A stretch of DNA of 57,800 nt, taken from IMG/VR virus record IMGVR_UViG_3300050116_000283, positions 1-57,800 of that record, one strand, 5' to 3'. The notes beneath the pieces are model-generated. The model was not told the origin of the DNA. It made no database searches and saw only the letters and a list, made by a program, of their open reading frames with translations. This stretch comes from a virus. Positions within the stretch are counted from its first letter, which is position 1. Each line of letters opens with the position of its first letter. The position numbers and the translations under genes are program-made. Below, in pieces: positions 42,438 to 51,678 of this stretch.

Positions 42438-45400
42438 TTACGGTGGCTCTTCGCCGGCGGTTACCGTCGCGAGCCGCTGCTCCGCTCCGGTGGGGACATG
42501 GTGGGGACTTCTCTCGGCCAATGTCCCCACCATTAAGTGCTCATGTTTTGTGTCAGTTGCGGGCGTGGTGGGGACAGTGGGGACATTAGTGGCACTTTCA
42601 GGCCACCTACTAATATTGTTTTCTTTCTCGTCGTGTATGTGTTCCCGGCACGCGTGATTTTCTCCCGCGCGAGAATTCCGGGTTATGTCCCCACTGTCCC
42701 CACTGTCCCCACCGTCTCCGTAACCAATTGATTCGATTGGCAAAAGTTGGTGGGGACATTGGTCGAGAGAAGTCCCCACCATCTCCCCACCGACCAAGTC
42801 CAGCAGGTTGGTACTACTGGAACTGGCACCCCGCGGGTTATCGGGCCCGTCCGCTAACGCGAGGGCATAAAGCACGCCGGTCTTGTGATTGTTATGGCTG
42901 CTTTGCTTTACCGTGAGCCCGTTGAATACTCGATCACGCTTCGCGGCAAGCGCCTTGCCCAAACGGGTCTGCTGCGAGCGCGCCGAGCCGTCTCCACGCA
43001 CGCTGAGCATCAGGTCGCGCTCTTCGCAAAACTGGTTCAGTTCGCCAACTTTCTTTGGTTCCTCGCGATATGCCTCCCACCAGGTTCCGGTGAACTCGCG
43101 CCACATCTGACCATCGGTATCCGCCGCTTCATAGAGTTCGTTCAGATTGCAGAGGAAGCCGGGGATTCCCGCAACCTCCAACACGCCGCCCATGATTCCG
43201 GACCAGCTTTCGAACGACCCCAGGCGCGTCGCGTGCAAGGGTTTCCCGGCAGCGATCCAGGCTTGAACCACGGTGAGTGCTGCATGGACGAGCGCCGAAC
43301 GATTCTCTCGGGCCCATTCGGTGATGAGCGGGTGTTTGAATCCCGCTCTCAGCCACGGCATGTCGATCCTCGGATCAATGCGGAGCCGGATGCAACGCCG
43401 GCTCATCTCGCCAGATAGCCGTGGGTTGTTGCCGGTCATCAGCCAAAGGGCATTGTTCCGGAGGTGCAACATCGTGGATTCGCCCAGGAGTCGATCCGTC
43501 CACCACGGCAGCGTCACAACGGATGCTAGCGCGGCTGAATCCAGTTTCCGTTTCTCACTGAGGTTGTCGAGGAGGATGATGGGCCGGCCTGTAATCAGTT
43601 CAGCCGTGATCATCTTCCGAACCTCGTCCTCGCTTTCCGGTACAGTCCGTCCTTCGGACGCAGAACCAGTCGAAACGATGCTGATCAAACTGGCCAGCAG
43701 CCCTTTACCGGAGCCCTGCGTGGGCGCCTCGATCAGGTGTATCGGAGCAAGGTCGCCAATGATGCGCTGCAGAAAGGGGAGGAGTATTGCGGCGACGGCA
43801 TGAGCGCGATCCGAATCGCTTACAAACGGGAAGTCCCCGAGCAGTTCATCCACTAGCAGCCCTCTAGCGTGCGCGATTTGCTCCCGTGAGGGAATGATTG
43901 GAACTTCCGGGATTTCCAACGACTCGTCGGAGAACATCCAGAGCGCGTCGGCGCGATGGTAGCCGGCAGCGATGATCAACGCGGCGTCCTTTCCAAATGT
44001 CGGGGTACGAACCACCGATTCCAGCGGCGGGAGCGCCGGATCCGGGTTCACCATCATGTCTCGGGCCGTATCCCTCGATGGCGGCGCAGCGAGCACCGCT
44101 TCCTCGGTCACTCTGAGCCAGTTGGCGCTTCGGGCCAGTATGCCGTACATCGCCGTGTCGCCGAGCGCTTCGATCCGCCCCTGGGTGCCCGTGCCGGCAA
44201 TGCGCACAAGAGCGCCGCCTTTCTGGAAGAGGAACGGCTTATCGGTGATGTCTGGCCCCACTGGCTCGTTAATCGCGTGAATCGCCGTCCAGGCGTCGGC
44301 GATCACGTCACGCAATTGCCGATTGTTGACCTGGATGCCCCGCAGCGGCTGTGGTTCCGGCGCGCCGACCGGGGCGGTCGCGGCGTTTCCCCTCGGACTG
44401 CCGCCGCCGAGTACACCAGTCTGGGTCGCGCGCCGCGGGCGAGCGATTTCCACGACCTTCAATTGCTTCCGAAGGGTGGTGACCGGCAGCCGGATCTTCC
44501 CACACCGCGCCTGAATCAGCCTGAGGTACCGATCCTGTTCAATGGGGGCGAGCCGGCCGACCTCCGATAGAATCGGCTCGATTATCCGGCTGAGATCAGC
44601 ATCCGGAACATCGGTACTGAGCTTTGAGATGGCCAGTTCCAGCGGGGTCTGGGCTGCCGCGAGGATACCTTCGAAATCGGCCGCCGTCTTCCCCGAGGCG
44701 AAGAACTCGTTAACGTCAATCTTGGCGTCGGCCAGTAGCGCTTCGGCTTCGGCGCTTCCGCCTGGCAACGCGCCCAGCTTCTCCCGAGCCGAACGCTGCT
44801 TCTCGGCGAGAGGCAAAACCGCCACGCGAGTCGCAATCCCGTGAGCGGAGAGAAACCGCGCGGTCTTCAGCGCGCCCTGCATCCCCGCCTCGGACATTTC
44901 GTTGTCCTGGCAGATGTAGACGGTTTTCACACCGGCGAGTTTTGGCAGCAACCGTTCCCAGTCGGCCTCGCGGATCTGCACCGTTACCGGTGACACCACC
45001 GGGAATCCGTGCTCCATCAGGGAAATGCAATCCGTGACCCCTTCGGTGATGACGACCCGCTCGGGCCGCGCAAGCAGCACATCCTCGTTGTAGAGGACGT
45101 CATTCCGGATGTACGGCGAGATGTGGCTGTTGTTGCGGTCGTTGCGAATCGCCAGTTTCTTGTACTTCGACTTCTCCCACTCCTGATCCGGCGTCCAGGG
45201 CGTGCGCCGTCCGATCATGAAGACGACGTGTCCGCGACTCCAATATGGGAAGACGATCCGGCCATCGAAAAAGGGGAGCAGTCCGTCCTGCGCCGTGGGC
45301 TTGAAGACGGAGGTGGCCGTCAGTTCGCGCATGGTGAAGGCGCCAGGCCCGACCATCAACGTGCGCGCCACGCTGGGCTCGCTATTTTCCGCGTACCCGA

Positions 45401-45929
45401 TCTGCAAACGGCCGATCGTCTCCTCGCTGATTCCGTATTTCCCCCGAAACCAGGCGAGGACCTCCGGGTTCCCGACGAGCCTCTGGTGATACACACCCGC
45501 AGACGCGGTCAGCGCCTCACGCACGCGAAGCCTGATCTGGTGAGCTTCCTCGGCCTGCTCCGGATTGCCGGCAGCGAGCGTCGACAAAGGCGGCAGTCGA
45601 ACGCGTGCCGCCAGAAAGTCGCGAGCTTGCCGGTGGGAGTCCGGCATTGAGCCAGACTGCCCGCGGGTGACCACGCCGAAACGGACGAACTCGACCAACT
45701 GCAGCACATCGCCGCCGGTGCCACAGGCGTGGCAAAACCAGCCCTGCTTGTCGAGCCAGACATGAAGCGAGCGGTGCGACTGGCTCCGGTGGTTCGGGCA
45801 ATCGCAATACAGGGTCTGCCGCGATTCCTGCGTAATGCGGCCGCCGAGGAGTTCGCGGCCTATCTCGCCAATGTCCACATCGGTGACCTGCCGGTAGTAG
45901 TCGTGGATATCTACCGGAAGCGCAGTCAC
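42438..45929 (-). CDS. Large primase-helicase (CHC2 zinc finger, TOPRIM, P-loop)
   Basis: The GTG at 45929 overlaps the upstream stop as GTGA and gives 1163 aa; the 29-codon extension is discarded. Residues about 40-75 hold a CHC2-type zinc finger (CDCPNHRSQSHRSL...FCHACGTGGD). TOPRIM residues follow near 285-300 (VVITEGVTDCISLMEHG) with VYICQDNEMSEAG near 330. From about 700 there is a DUF927-like helicase: P-loop EAPTQGSGKGLLAS near 735 and Walker B RPIILLDNLSEK near 780. The last 150 residues are low-complexity and encoded by the iteron region. It should unwind and prime phage DNA. Family lengths vary. Confidence 0.85.
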   Translation of the reverse strand: MTALPVDIHDYYRQVTDVDIGEIGRELLGGRITQESRQTLYCDCPNHRSQSHRSLHVWLDKQGWFCHACGTGGDVLQLVEFVRFGVVTRGQSGSMPDSHRQARDFLAARVRLPPLSTLAAGNPEQAEEAHQIRLRVREALTASAGVYHQRLVGNPEVLAWFRGKYGISEETIGRLQIGYAENSEPSVARTLMVGPGAFTMRELTATSVFKPTAQDGLLPFFDGRIVFPYWSRGHVVFMIGRRTPWTPDQEWEKSKYKKLAIRNDRNNSHISPYIRNDVLYNEDVLLARPERVVITEGVTDCISLMEHGFPVVSPVTVQIREADWERLLPKLAGVKTVYICQDNEMSEAGMQGALKTARFLSAHGIATRVAVLPLAEKQRSAREKLGALPGGSAEAEALLADAKIDVNEFFASGKTAADFEGILAAAQTPLELAISKLSTDVPDADLSRIIEPILSEVGRLAPIEQDRYLRLIQARCGKIRLPVTTLRKQLKVVEIARPRRATQTGVLGGGSPRGNAATAPVGAPEPQPLRGIQVNNRQLRDVIADAWTAIHAINEPVGPDITDKPFLFQKGGALVRIAGTGTQGRIEALGDTAMYGILARSANWLRVTEEAVLAAPPSRDTARDMMVNPDPALPPLESVVRTPTFGKDAALIIAAGYHRADALWMFSDESLEIPEVPIIPSREQIAHARGLLVDELLGDFPFVSDSDRAHAVAAILLPFLQRIIGDLAPIHLIEAPTQGSGKGLLASLISIVSTGSASEGRTVPESEDEVRKMITAELITGRPIILLDNLSEKRKLDSAALASVVTLPWWTDRLLGESTMLHLRNNALWLMTGNNPRLSGEMSRRCIRLRIDPRIDMPWLRAGFKHPLITEWARENRSALVHAALTVVQAWIAAGKPLHATRLGSFESWSGIMGGVLEVAGIPGFLCNLNELYEAADTDGQMWREFTGTWWEAYREEPKKVGELNQFCEERDLMLSVRGDGSARSQQTRLGKALAAKRDRVFNGLTVKQSSHNNHKTGVLYALALADGPDNPRGASSSSTNLLDLVGGEMVGTSLDQCPHQLLPIESIGYGDGGDSGDSGDITRNSRAGENHACREHIHDEKENNISRWPESATNVPTVPTTPATDTKHEHLMVGTLAERSPHHVPTGAEQRLATVTAGEEPP
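42488..42792. repeat. Large inverted repeat with GTGGGGAC iterons, candidate replication origin
   Basis: A 45-bp arm at 42488-42532 and its inverse at 42748-42792 differ at only two positions. Inside each arm are further copies of GTGGGGAC or its complement. I count ten exact copies: 42490, 42501, 42523, 42568, 42577, 42687, 42696, 42705, 42750 and 42772. Five point each way. The centre (about 42605-42640) is AT-rich. The whole lies in the 3' end of the primase-helicase gene, the usual place for iterons that bind a phage or plasmid initiator. Alternative: a large transcript hairpin or repeat-driven coding tail. Confidence 0.7.
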
Positions 45930-48118
45930 TGCCGTGCCTCCGGGTGGAGCAGGAAGGAGAGAAACGTGTTTCTCCGGTCCACCTGGCGTTTGGCGGCGCA
46001 GTTGTCGATGCCCCACCGGTCCCCGAGAAGAATCACGGAGTCCTTCGCGCGCGTCACCGCGGTGTACAGCAGATTTCGGTGGTGCATGAAGGAATGCGAC
46101 TTGTGGGCGATCACGACCGCGCAGGGAAATTCTGATCCCTGAACTTTGTGGATCGACGTCGCGTAGGCCAACTGGATATTGCCGAGCGCATCGCTGCCGC
46201 TCTTGATCTCTACCCGCCGGCCATCGAAATCGATGGAAAGACTGCCGTCCGGCGTGGCGTCAACCACGACGCCCATCGCGCCGTTCATGACGCCCAATTC
46301 GTAGTCGTTCTTCGTCTGGATCACCTTGTCGCCCGGATATGGCCGCGCGCGGTGGCCAGCCTCGACGGTAGGCACATCCACCCCGAACAACTTCTGCTGC
46401 AAGAGGCGCTGCAACTCGATATTCAACTCCACTGTGCCGAGCGGGCCTTTGTGCGTCGGCGTGAGCACCTGAACTTCACGAATCAGGTCGTAGCCGAGCC
46501 GCTCCTGCAGCACTTCTTCGAAGAGGAGCAGTAGCATTCGGCGAACATCGTCGCGGTCTGCGAACTTATCGATGACGTACCAGGGCCGGCGCGCGCCGCC
46601 GAACGAATCCGAGGTAGGTCGAACCTCGCCGTTGAGGATGGCTGTGGAGTTCTCTTTCAGAACACCGGCCTGGCGGATGATCCGGGTGAGCACCGTGGTC
46701 GGGATCGCCATGGACCGCACAAGGTCTCGCAGGAGGTTACCCGGGCCCACCGGCGGCAACTGGTTGTGATCCCCGACAAGAACCACGGCGGTGCGCATGC
46801 GATCCACCGCCTGGAACAACCGCCAGGCGAGGGCGATATCCACCATCGAGACTTCGTCCACGACGAGAATGTCCGCGTCAATCGGGTTCAGCGCGTCCCG
46901 CGAATAAGTGTTGCCGTTGAAGCCCAACAGGCGATGAATGGTACTTGCCTCATGGCCAACTACTTCCTCGAGGCGTTTTGCAGCCTTTCCAGTGGGCGCT
47001 GCGAGCACGATCTTTAACTCCAATCGTTCGGCGACGCTGGCGATGGTCGATACCGCGTATGTCTTGCCGCTACCGGCGCCGCCGGTCATGAGCGAGATGG
47101 AAAAGTTGAGGGCGTTCCTGACTGCATCGCGTTGCTCGGGATTCAATTCGCCGCCCTCAGCATCGAGAAGATCCTCTACCTCGGTGACAGCGTGCGGGCT
47201 GCGCTGACCGGCGGTCTTCAGGATTTCGGCGATATCTGTTTCCATCCGGAGAATCTCCGGATCGGCAACTACCAACCGCTCGAACGGCTGCGAGACAAGC
47301 CGCCCCTCGGCAATCAGAGCTTCGAGATGCTCTTCAATCACGTGACGGCTGTCGAGTGTGTCCATCACCAGGAGCGTGTTGGCGCGGTCAAGCAAGTCTT
47401 CGTACTCGACCCAGCAGTCCCCGTCATCGAGGGCGGCCAGCACGCAGTAATGGAGCCCGGCGCGAAGCCGCGAGGGAAGGTCCTTGGGCGTTCCCATCTT
47501 GCGGGCGATCTTGTCGACGCGCTTGAAGCCGTAGCCGGTGATTTCCCGCATCAGCACATAGGGATCGTTCTCCAGGATCGGCACGACCTGGCTGCCGAAT
47601 TTGCCCACCAGCGTCGTCACCTGGTGATGGGTGAGCCCGAAGCGGGACAGGTAGGTCATGGCGGCGTTGAAGTCGCTGTTGGCAATCCAGATACGTTGGA
47701 GATCCAGGATCGCCTCCACCGGCGCCTTCGCGATTGTGGCCACGGTCTCGGGCTGACTGCGGATCGCCGTGTCGAAGCGCGCGCCGAAATGGTCGGCGAT
47801 CAGCCGGGCTTTGACCGGTCCGATCCCTTTCACGTCCGGGTGATTCGCCAGGAAGTTTGCCAGCCCATCCGCGTCCATCTCCTGATCGAAGCCCATGCAA
47901 TCGGCCGCGAACTGCCGTCCGTACTTCGGATGGTGGGTCCAATGGCCTTCCAGACGAACAGAATCATTCTCCCTGGCGAACACCTTGCCGGCAAACGTAA
48001 TGAGATTACCGTCCGATGTCCGGAGGCGCCCGGCGCTGAACGCCGGGCCAGAATAGAAGACCATTTCCACGATGCCGCGGAGAGAACATCGGACCTCTGA
48101 GGTTGCCGCCTTCGTCAT
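45926..48118 (-). CDS. RecD2-like DNA helicase
   Basis: With the ATG at 48118 (ATGA overlap with the upstream stop) the product is 730 aa. The N-terminal part has an OB/HhH region (GLANFLANHPDVKGIGPVKARLI near 90-110). Superfamily 1B motifs follow: Walker A GGAGSGKTYAVSTIAS near 344, Walker B ILVVDEVSMVD near 418, VVLVGDHNQLPPVGPGN, and late motifs TSIHKVQGSEFPCAVV and YTAVTRAKDSVILLGD. RecD2-type enzymes move 5'-3' and act in recombination or fork restart. It has no RecB partner here. The following primase is coupled by GTGA. Confidence 0.9.
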   Translation of the reverse strand: MTKAATSEVRCSLRGIVEMVFYSGPAFSAGRLRTSDGNLITFAGKVFARENDSVRLEGHWTHHPKYGRQFAADCMGFDQEMDADGLANFLANHPDVKGIGPVKARLIADHFGARFDTAIRSQPETVATIAKAPVEAILDLQRIWIANSDFNAAMTYLSRFGLTHHQVTTLVGKFGSQVVPILENDPYVLMREITGYGFKRVDKIARKMGTPKDLPSRLRAGLHYCVLAALDDGDCWVEYEDLLDRANTLLVMDTLDSRHVIEEHLEALIAEGRLVSQPFERLVVADPEILRMETDIAEILKTAGQRSPHAVTEVEDLLDAEGGELNPEQRDAVRNALNFSISLMTGGAGSGKTYAVSTIASVAERLELKIVLAAPTGKAAKRLEEVVGHEASTIHRLLGFNGNTYSRDALNPIDADILVVDEVSMVDIALAWRLFQAVDRMRTAVVLVGDHNQLPPVGPGNLLRDLVRSMAIPTTVLTRIIRQAGVLKENSTAILNGEVRPTSDSFGGARRPWYVIDKFADRDDVRRMLLLLFEEVLQERLGYDLIREVQVLTPTHKGPLGTVELNIELQRLLQQKLFGVDVPTVEAGHRARPYPGDKVIQTKNDYELGVMNGAMGVVVDATPDGSLSIDFDGRRVEIKSGSDALGNIQLAYATSIHKVQGSEFPCAVVIAHKSHSFMHHRNLLYTAVTRAKDSVILLGDRWGIDNCAAKRQVDRRNTFLSFLLHPEARQ

Positions 48119-48579
48119 GCTTTCCACCTCGCGTGAGCGCCGAGCAGATAGGCCTGCACAAACTGACAGGCCGCCTGACGGCTGGAACAGAAAAACACCG
48201 GGATGCGGTAGTCGAGTGTGATGGAGAGGGCGCTGCCGAGCACGGCGTTCGGATGGGCGCCACCCCGGTAGCGTCCTTGCAGAACTTCCAGAAGGCCTGC
48301 CTCTACTACCACGCAGGCAGCGCGGTAGGCAGCCAGCTTGCAGAGTTCGCGCCGGAAGCGGGCTCTCTGGTGAATGACGGTGGAGACAAAATCGTCGAGC
48401 GTTTTCCGTTCCACGGCAACCACCGCCTCCAGGCCCGCGACCGAGTAATCCCCGGCTGGCAGGGCGCGGCGTTCCACCACCACCAGCCGGGAATCGAATG
48501 AAAACGCCTCCTGCTCCCTTGTGTCGGCGATGAGCGTGACCAGCGCCGGGCTAGAACGGGACAAGCGCGTCCCCCGCAT
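48115..48579 (-). CDS. ERCC4-type nuclease
   Basis: The 154-aa protein carries the ERCC4 nuclease signature: IADTREQEAF near residue 17, GDYSV near 43, and VAVERKTLDDFVST near 53 (the V/I-E-R-K-x-x-x-D motif that binds metal). Members of this family cut branched or flap DNA; phage versions act in recombination or replication. It overlaps the DUF669 gene start region by 29 bp and its ATGA overlap couples it to the helicase. Confidence 0.88.
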   Translation of the reverse strand: MRGTRLSRSSPALVTLIADTREQEAFSFDSRLVVVERRALPAGDYSVAGLEAVVAVERKTLDDFVSTVIHQRARFRRELCKLAAYRAACVVVEAGLLEVLQGRYRGGAHPNAVLGSALSITLDYRIPVFFCSSRQAACQFVQAYLLGAHARWKA

Positions 48580-49009
48580 CCTGCCGGAACTTGCTTGGTG
48601 TCCGGTCGTTTACGATGCGGCTATTGAAGTAGATGTTCTCGTTGTCGCCCTTGGTCTTCTTGGTGACCTCCAGCTTCACGTCGAGCAGCTTGCTCAGATT
48701 CCGGGGCAAGTCCGACAGTTTCTCCAGGTCCAGACCGCAGATGTGCAGGTCGGTCTTCACGAACTTCAACGTGTTCGGGGTGAAGACGCTGTTGCGCCAC
48801 ATGAGGCGGTTGACGTGGCGCGGCGCCAGGACACGGAGTGTCCACTTCAGCATCGGGTTACCGGTGGTGTGCGCTTCGGTGATCTCCACCTTCTCCACAA
48901 CAACCTGATACTTGCCGTCGGGAACGCTCTCCCTGTCCGAAAGCTCCGCCGGAGTTTCACTCCGGAAGTCGTCGTCAAACTGAGTCAAATCGATCGAATT
49001 GTTAGCCAT
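48551..49009 (-). CDS. DUF669-family SSB-like protein
   Basis: 152 aa with AGGAG upstream. The core VPDGKYQVVVEKVEITEAHTTGNPMLKWTLRVLAP and HICGLDLEKLSDLPRNLSKLLDVKLEVTKK match DUF669 ('P.G.Y...i...e...tk.g...l...f.i'). DUF669 proteins are probably phage single-strand DNA-binding proteins, encoded beside recombinases. The C-terminus ends DAGDALVPF, close to the VPF/IPF tip of bacterial SSB, which would recruit partner proteins. Confidence 0.85.
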   Translation of the reverse strand: MANNSIDLTQFDDDFRSETPAELSDRESVPDGKYQVVVEKVEITEAHTTGNPMLKWTLRVLAPRHVNRLMWRNSVFTPNTLKFVKTDLHICGLDLEKLSDLPRNLSKLLDVKLEVTKKTKGDNENIYFNSRIVNDRTPSKFRQDAGDALVPF

Positions 49010-49033
49010 GTGCTGTTCTCCTGGTGTGATGAA

Positions 49034-49798
49034 TTACTGCTTTGCTGGTGCCTGAGCCGGACGGCTGGGCTCCACAGCCTTGACCGTGGGTGCCGCCACC
49101 GTCGCCGCGTTGTAGGACTCCCTGAACTTGCCGAAGTCGAGTTCCAGCGTCTCGGGCAGCCGGCCCGTACGGTCGCCGGCCTCGTAGTAAAGGCTCGGCT
49201 TGGTACGGATCACGCGCCGCATGCTCTGCTCGCCGTTGTCGCCCGCGACGACTTCGAGATCGCAGAACAGCACCATGTCGGCCATCCCGAGCACAATCTT
49301 GCGGGCCTTGTCCGGCAGCGTTGGCACCACCCGCGTGTACTTGCCGGTGCGCGAGTCCACCTCCATCTCCTTGGCGTGCGAGATAAGGAACAGCCCGTAG
49401 GGCAGGAAGGCGAGCTTGGTGAGGACGCGCTGGAACTCGTTATTGACCAGCGCATAGCCCTTGCCGTAGCCAAGATCGGATTCGTGCTCCACCTTGAACT
49501 TTGCCAGGATGTATTCGGTGCAGAACTTGTAGGCGTTGTCGATCGTATCCAGAATCACCGTCTTGAACGGGTGATTGCCTTCGACGATTTCGGCGCATGC
49601 CTTGCGCAGATCCTCCCAGGACTGAATGGGCACCTGATAAACATCCAGGGCGTTGAGTCCGGGCTCGGTGGCCAGGAAGAGCGCACCATCGGCTTGCGAG
49701 CAGAGGGTCGTCTTCCCGATTTTCGTTTGCCCATACACCAGCACGGTGAGATCAGCGAGGTCGGGCTTGGGTTGAGTTTTCGTTGTCGGTAACGGCAT
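49034..49798 (-). CDS. Sak4-like RecA-fold ATPase (AAA_24)
   Basis: A 254-aa ATP-binding protein: Walker A VYGQTKIGKTTLCSQ near residues 17-31, Walker B TVILDTIDN near 82, and QRVLTKLAFLPYGLFLISHAKEMEV near 125-145. AAA_24/Sak4 proteins of siphoviruses promote single-strand annealing and recombination together with SSB-like partners, which agrees with its neighbour DUF669. AAGGAG lies 11 nt upstream. The C-terminal 35 residues are disordered. Confidence 0.88.
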   Translation of the reverse strand: MPLPTTKTQPKPDLADLTVLVYGQTKIGKTTLCSQADGALFLATEPGLNALDVYQVPIQSWEDLRKACAEIVEGNHPFKTVILDTIDNAYKFCTEYILAKFKVEHESDLGYGKGYALVNNEFQRVLTKLAFLPYGLFLISHAKEMEVDSRTGKYTRVVPTLPDKARKIVLGMADMVLFCDLEVVAGDNGEQSMRRVIRTKPSLYYEAGDRTGRLPETLELDFGKFRESYNAATVAAPTVKAVEPSRPAQAPAKQ

Positions 49799-49815
49799 GG
49801 TTGCGTAGTCTCCTT

Positions 49816-50835
49816 TTAGAAAGTGGTCTCGGTGGGATCGTTGGGCAGCACCCGCAACTCCTCGTTGGGCGCCACCCGTTGGTAGAAGTTCTCGATGACG
49901 TTGGGATTACCGTTCGAGCGGCACAGCGCGAAGTACGCGCACGGCCTGTGAAAGTTGAAGCAGAAGCCGGTGTTCTGATAGAAGACGCCGCGGCGGCGCG
50001 CGTCGAGGAATGCCTGGGTGAGTTCCCAGAGTTCGCTGCGCAGAATGTCGAAGCGGTCTCGGGAGAGGTAAAGCATTTCCCGGTGGAGCATGGCCGGATC
50101 GGTGTACTTTTCCGCCAAGCGCTCCTGGAATTCCTCATCCGTTTCCGGCAGCTTCCGCTTGGCGGTGGTCTTGCCCGTCTTCGACTTCGCCAGCAGCTCC
50201 GCGCGGCGCATCTCGTACTCTTCCTCCGTCTCGCCCTTACTCTGCTGGAGCTTCGCTTTGACGAGGATGTTGTAGAGGATGCCGGTGATGGTGATGCCCA
50301 TCGCCTGTTCCACGTAATAGGCGTAGATGGTGATCTGGAAGTCCGTCCACAGCCGCTCCAGATAATCGGCGTCGAGTTGCGCGGCGGTCTTGTGCTCCAG
50401 GAGGAAGTAGTCGTCCCCGATGCGCACGATGCCGTCGACCTTGCCGGCGAGGACGAAGCTGCGGGATGCCGCGCCGGTGGCCGGATTGACGATCGGACCT
50501 TGGAACGTCTTCTCCAGCGCCACCACTTCGAACTCTTCCGCCGCATACCGCGCCGCGTAGGCCTTCATCATTGCTGTGGCGTTGTGCCAGTCCCGGCGTT
50601 GGCCTTCGTCATACAGCCGGTTAGGGCAGAGAGTTCCGATGAAATCCAGCACGCGCCCGAGGTCGCGGCACTGCTGCCACAGCTCAAGGCACTGGTGGAA
50701 GAGGGTGCCGAAGTGGAGGTTCCCATCGCGCTCCAGACCGACCAATTGCTGGATGTAACGCCAGTCCACCGCTTTCCGGCAATTCCGAAAGAGCGACCAC
50801 ATGCTGTAGGTGGAGGTCATGAGCTGGGCGCTCAT
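49816..50835 (-). CDS. RecB/Cas4-like PD-(D/E)XK nuclease
   Basis: The 339-aa protein matches the PD-(D/E)XK exonuclease family. Motif pieces are FGTLFHQCLELW (near 45), GKVDGIVRIGDDYFLLEHKTAAQLD (near 128-150, with D, E and K for metal binding), and LWTDFQITIYAYYVEQAMG. A cysteine cluster, FCFNFHRPCAYFALC, lies at the C-terminus. Together with an N-terminal Cys (RNC), this could bind an iron-sulfur cluster as in Cas4. The ATG overlaps the preceding stop as ATGA. Role: 5'-3' resection for annealing recombination. Confidence 0.88.
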   Translation of the reverse strand: MSAQLMTSTYSMWSLFRNCRKAVDWRYIQQLVGLERDGNLHFGTLFHQCLELWQQCRDLGRVLDFIGTLCPNRLYDEGQRRDWHNATAMMKAYAARYAAEEFEVVALEKTFQGPIVNPATGAASRSFVLAGKVDGIVRIGDDYFLLEHKTAAQLDADYLERLWTDFQITIYAYYVEQAMGITITGILYNILVKAKLQQSKGETEEEYEMRRAELLAKSKTGKTTAKRKLPETDEEFQERLAEKYTDPAMLHREMLYLSRDRFDILRSELWELTQAFLDARRRGVFYQNTGFCFNFHRPCAYFALCRSNGNPNVIENFYQRVAPNEELRVLPNDPTETTF

Positions 50836-51350
50836 TGGGCACCTCCAGCGACGAAGTAGCGGGGCCCAATGCCGGCGGCGTCAAGCGCTTCTCGAATCTG
50901 CCGTTTCCGGACCTGGATGATCTGGCGCGAGCAGCCCAGCGCCTCGGCGGTTTCGACCGTGGAGTACCAAAACAGCGCCAGGGCGGTTTCATGGACGGCA
51001 CTGGGCAGCAGGGCGAGCGCTCGTTCAAGGTCAATCCGAAACCGCCCACGAGCTGCCGAACTTGGAGCGGAATCGGCGACCGGGATCTCCTGCTCCCTCC
51101 GGCTGGGTGCCAGGCGGTACCGCTGGATGGACGTCAGTTTCTTGTCCATGACGCGCGAGGCGAATGTCTGGACGGACGCCCTCTCGCTGTCGAACTTCGG
51201 CCAGCGCGCGAGAAATGTCAGGACGAGCTGGCTCTCCACATCCTCCCGCTCGTCAACGCCCAGCCCGCAGCGTCGAACAAAAGCATTCGCCTTCCTCCCG
51301 GCGAGATCCTGGACAACAGGGAGTGCCTGGTCAAGTGTGAGATCAACCAC
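50832..51350 (-). CDS. Sigma-70-like factor
   Basis: A GTG start at 51350 overlaps the upstream stop by 8 bp and gives 172 aa, starting MVDLTLDQALPVVQDL. Residues about 25-90 (DEREDVESQLVLTFLARWPKFDSERASVQTFASRVMDKKLTSIQRYR) resemble sigma region 2. Residues about 115-165 (RALALLPSAVHETALALFWYSTVETAEALGCSRQIIQVRKRQIREAL) resemble region 4 with a helix-turn-helix. The residues upstream in the longer frame are Ser/Pro/Arg-rich shadow sequence. It may direct host RNA polymerase to phage promoters. Confidence 0.72.
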   Translation of the reverse strand: MVDLTLDQALPVVQDLAGRKANAFVRRCGLGVDEREDVESQLVLTFLARWPKFDSERASVQTFASRVMDKKLTSIQRYRLAPSRREQEIPVADSAPSSAARGRFRIDLERALALLPSAVHETALALFWYSTVETAEALGCSRQIIQVRKRQIREALDAAGIGPRYFVAGGAQ

Positions 51351-51678
51351 GGCGGCCCCCTTCCAGTTCGATTTCCATGGAGAAGGGCAACCCGTGCCGG
51401 ACCTCGAGCTCGCGGATCTCGCCAGCATCGACTTCGCGCACGTAGGCGAAGAACTCGGCGACCTGCGGCCGAAGCTCGGCGTTAGGTTCGGCGGGCTTGC
51501 CTGCGGTGGGCGGGGTCGCGAACTTGACGTCGCGCACCGTGGCGGGCCAGGGTTCAAGCACCAACTCGCCGCCGCGGATCTGCAGGTACTCAAATCTGCC
51601 GAAGCCGAGCCGCTGTATCGCGGCGAGGAAAGTCGACTCGGACGGCAGCATGTCCTGAGTGGTGACCGGCGGCGTCAT
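51343..51678 (-). CDS. Small early hypothetical protein
   Basis: 111 aa with AGGAGGT 7 nt upstream and an ATGA overlap with the previous gene. Sequence includes STFLAAIQRLGFGRFEYLQIRGGELVLEPWP and a C-terminal acidic segment (MEIELEGGRRG). No family recognised. Coupled translation on both sides. Confidence 0.65.
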   Translation of the reverse strand: MTPPVTTQDMLPSESTFLAAIQRLGFGRFEYLQIRGGELVLEPWPATVRDVKFATPPTAGKPAEPNAELRPQVAEFFAYVREVDAGEIRELEVRHGLPFSMEIELEGGRRG

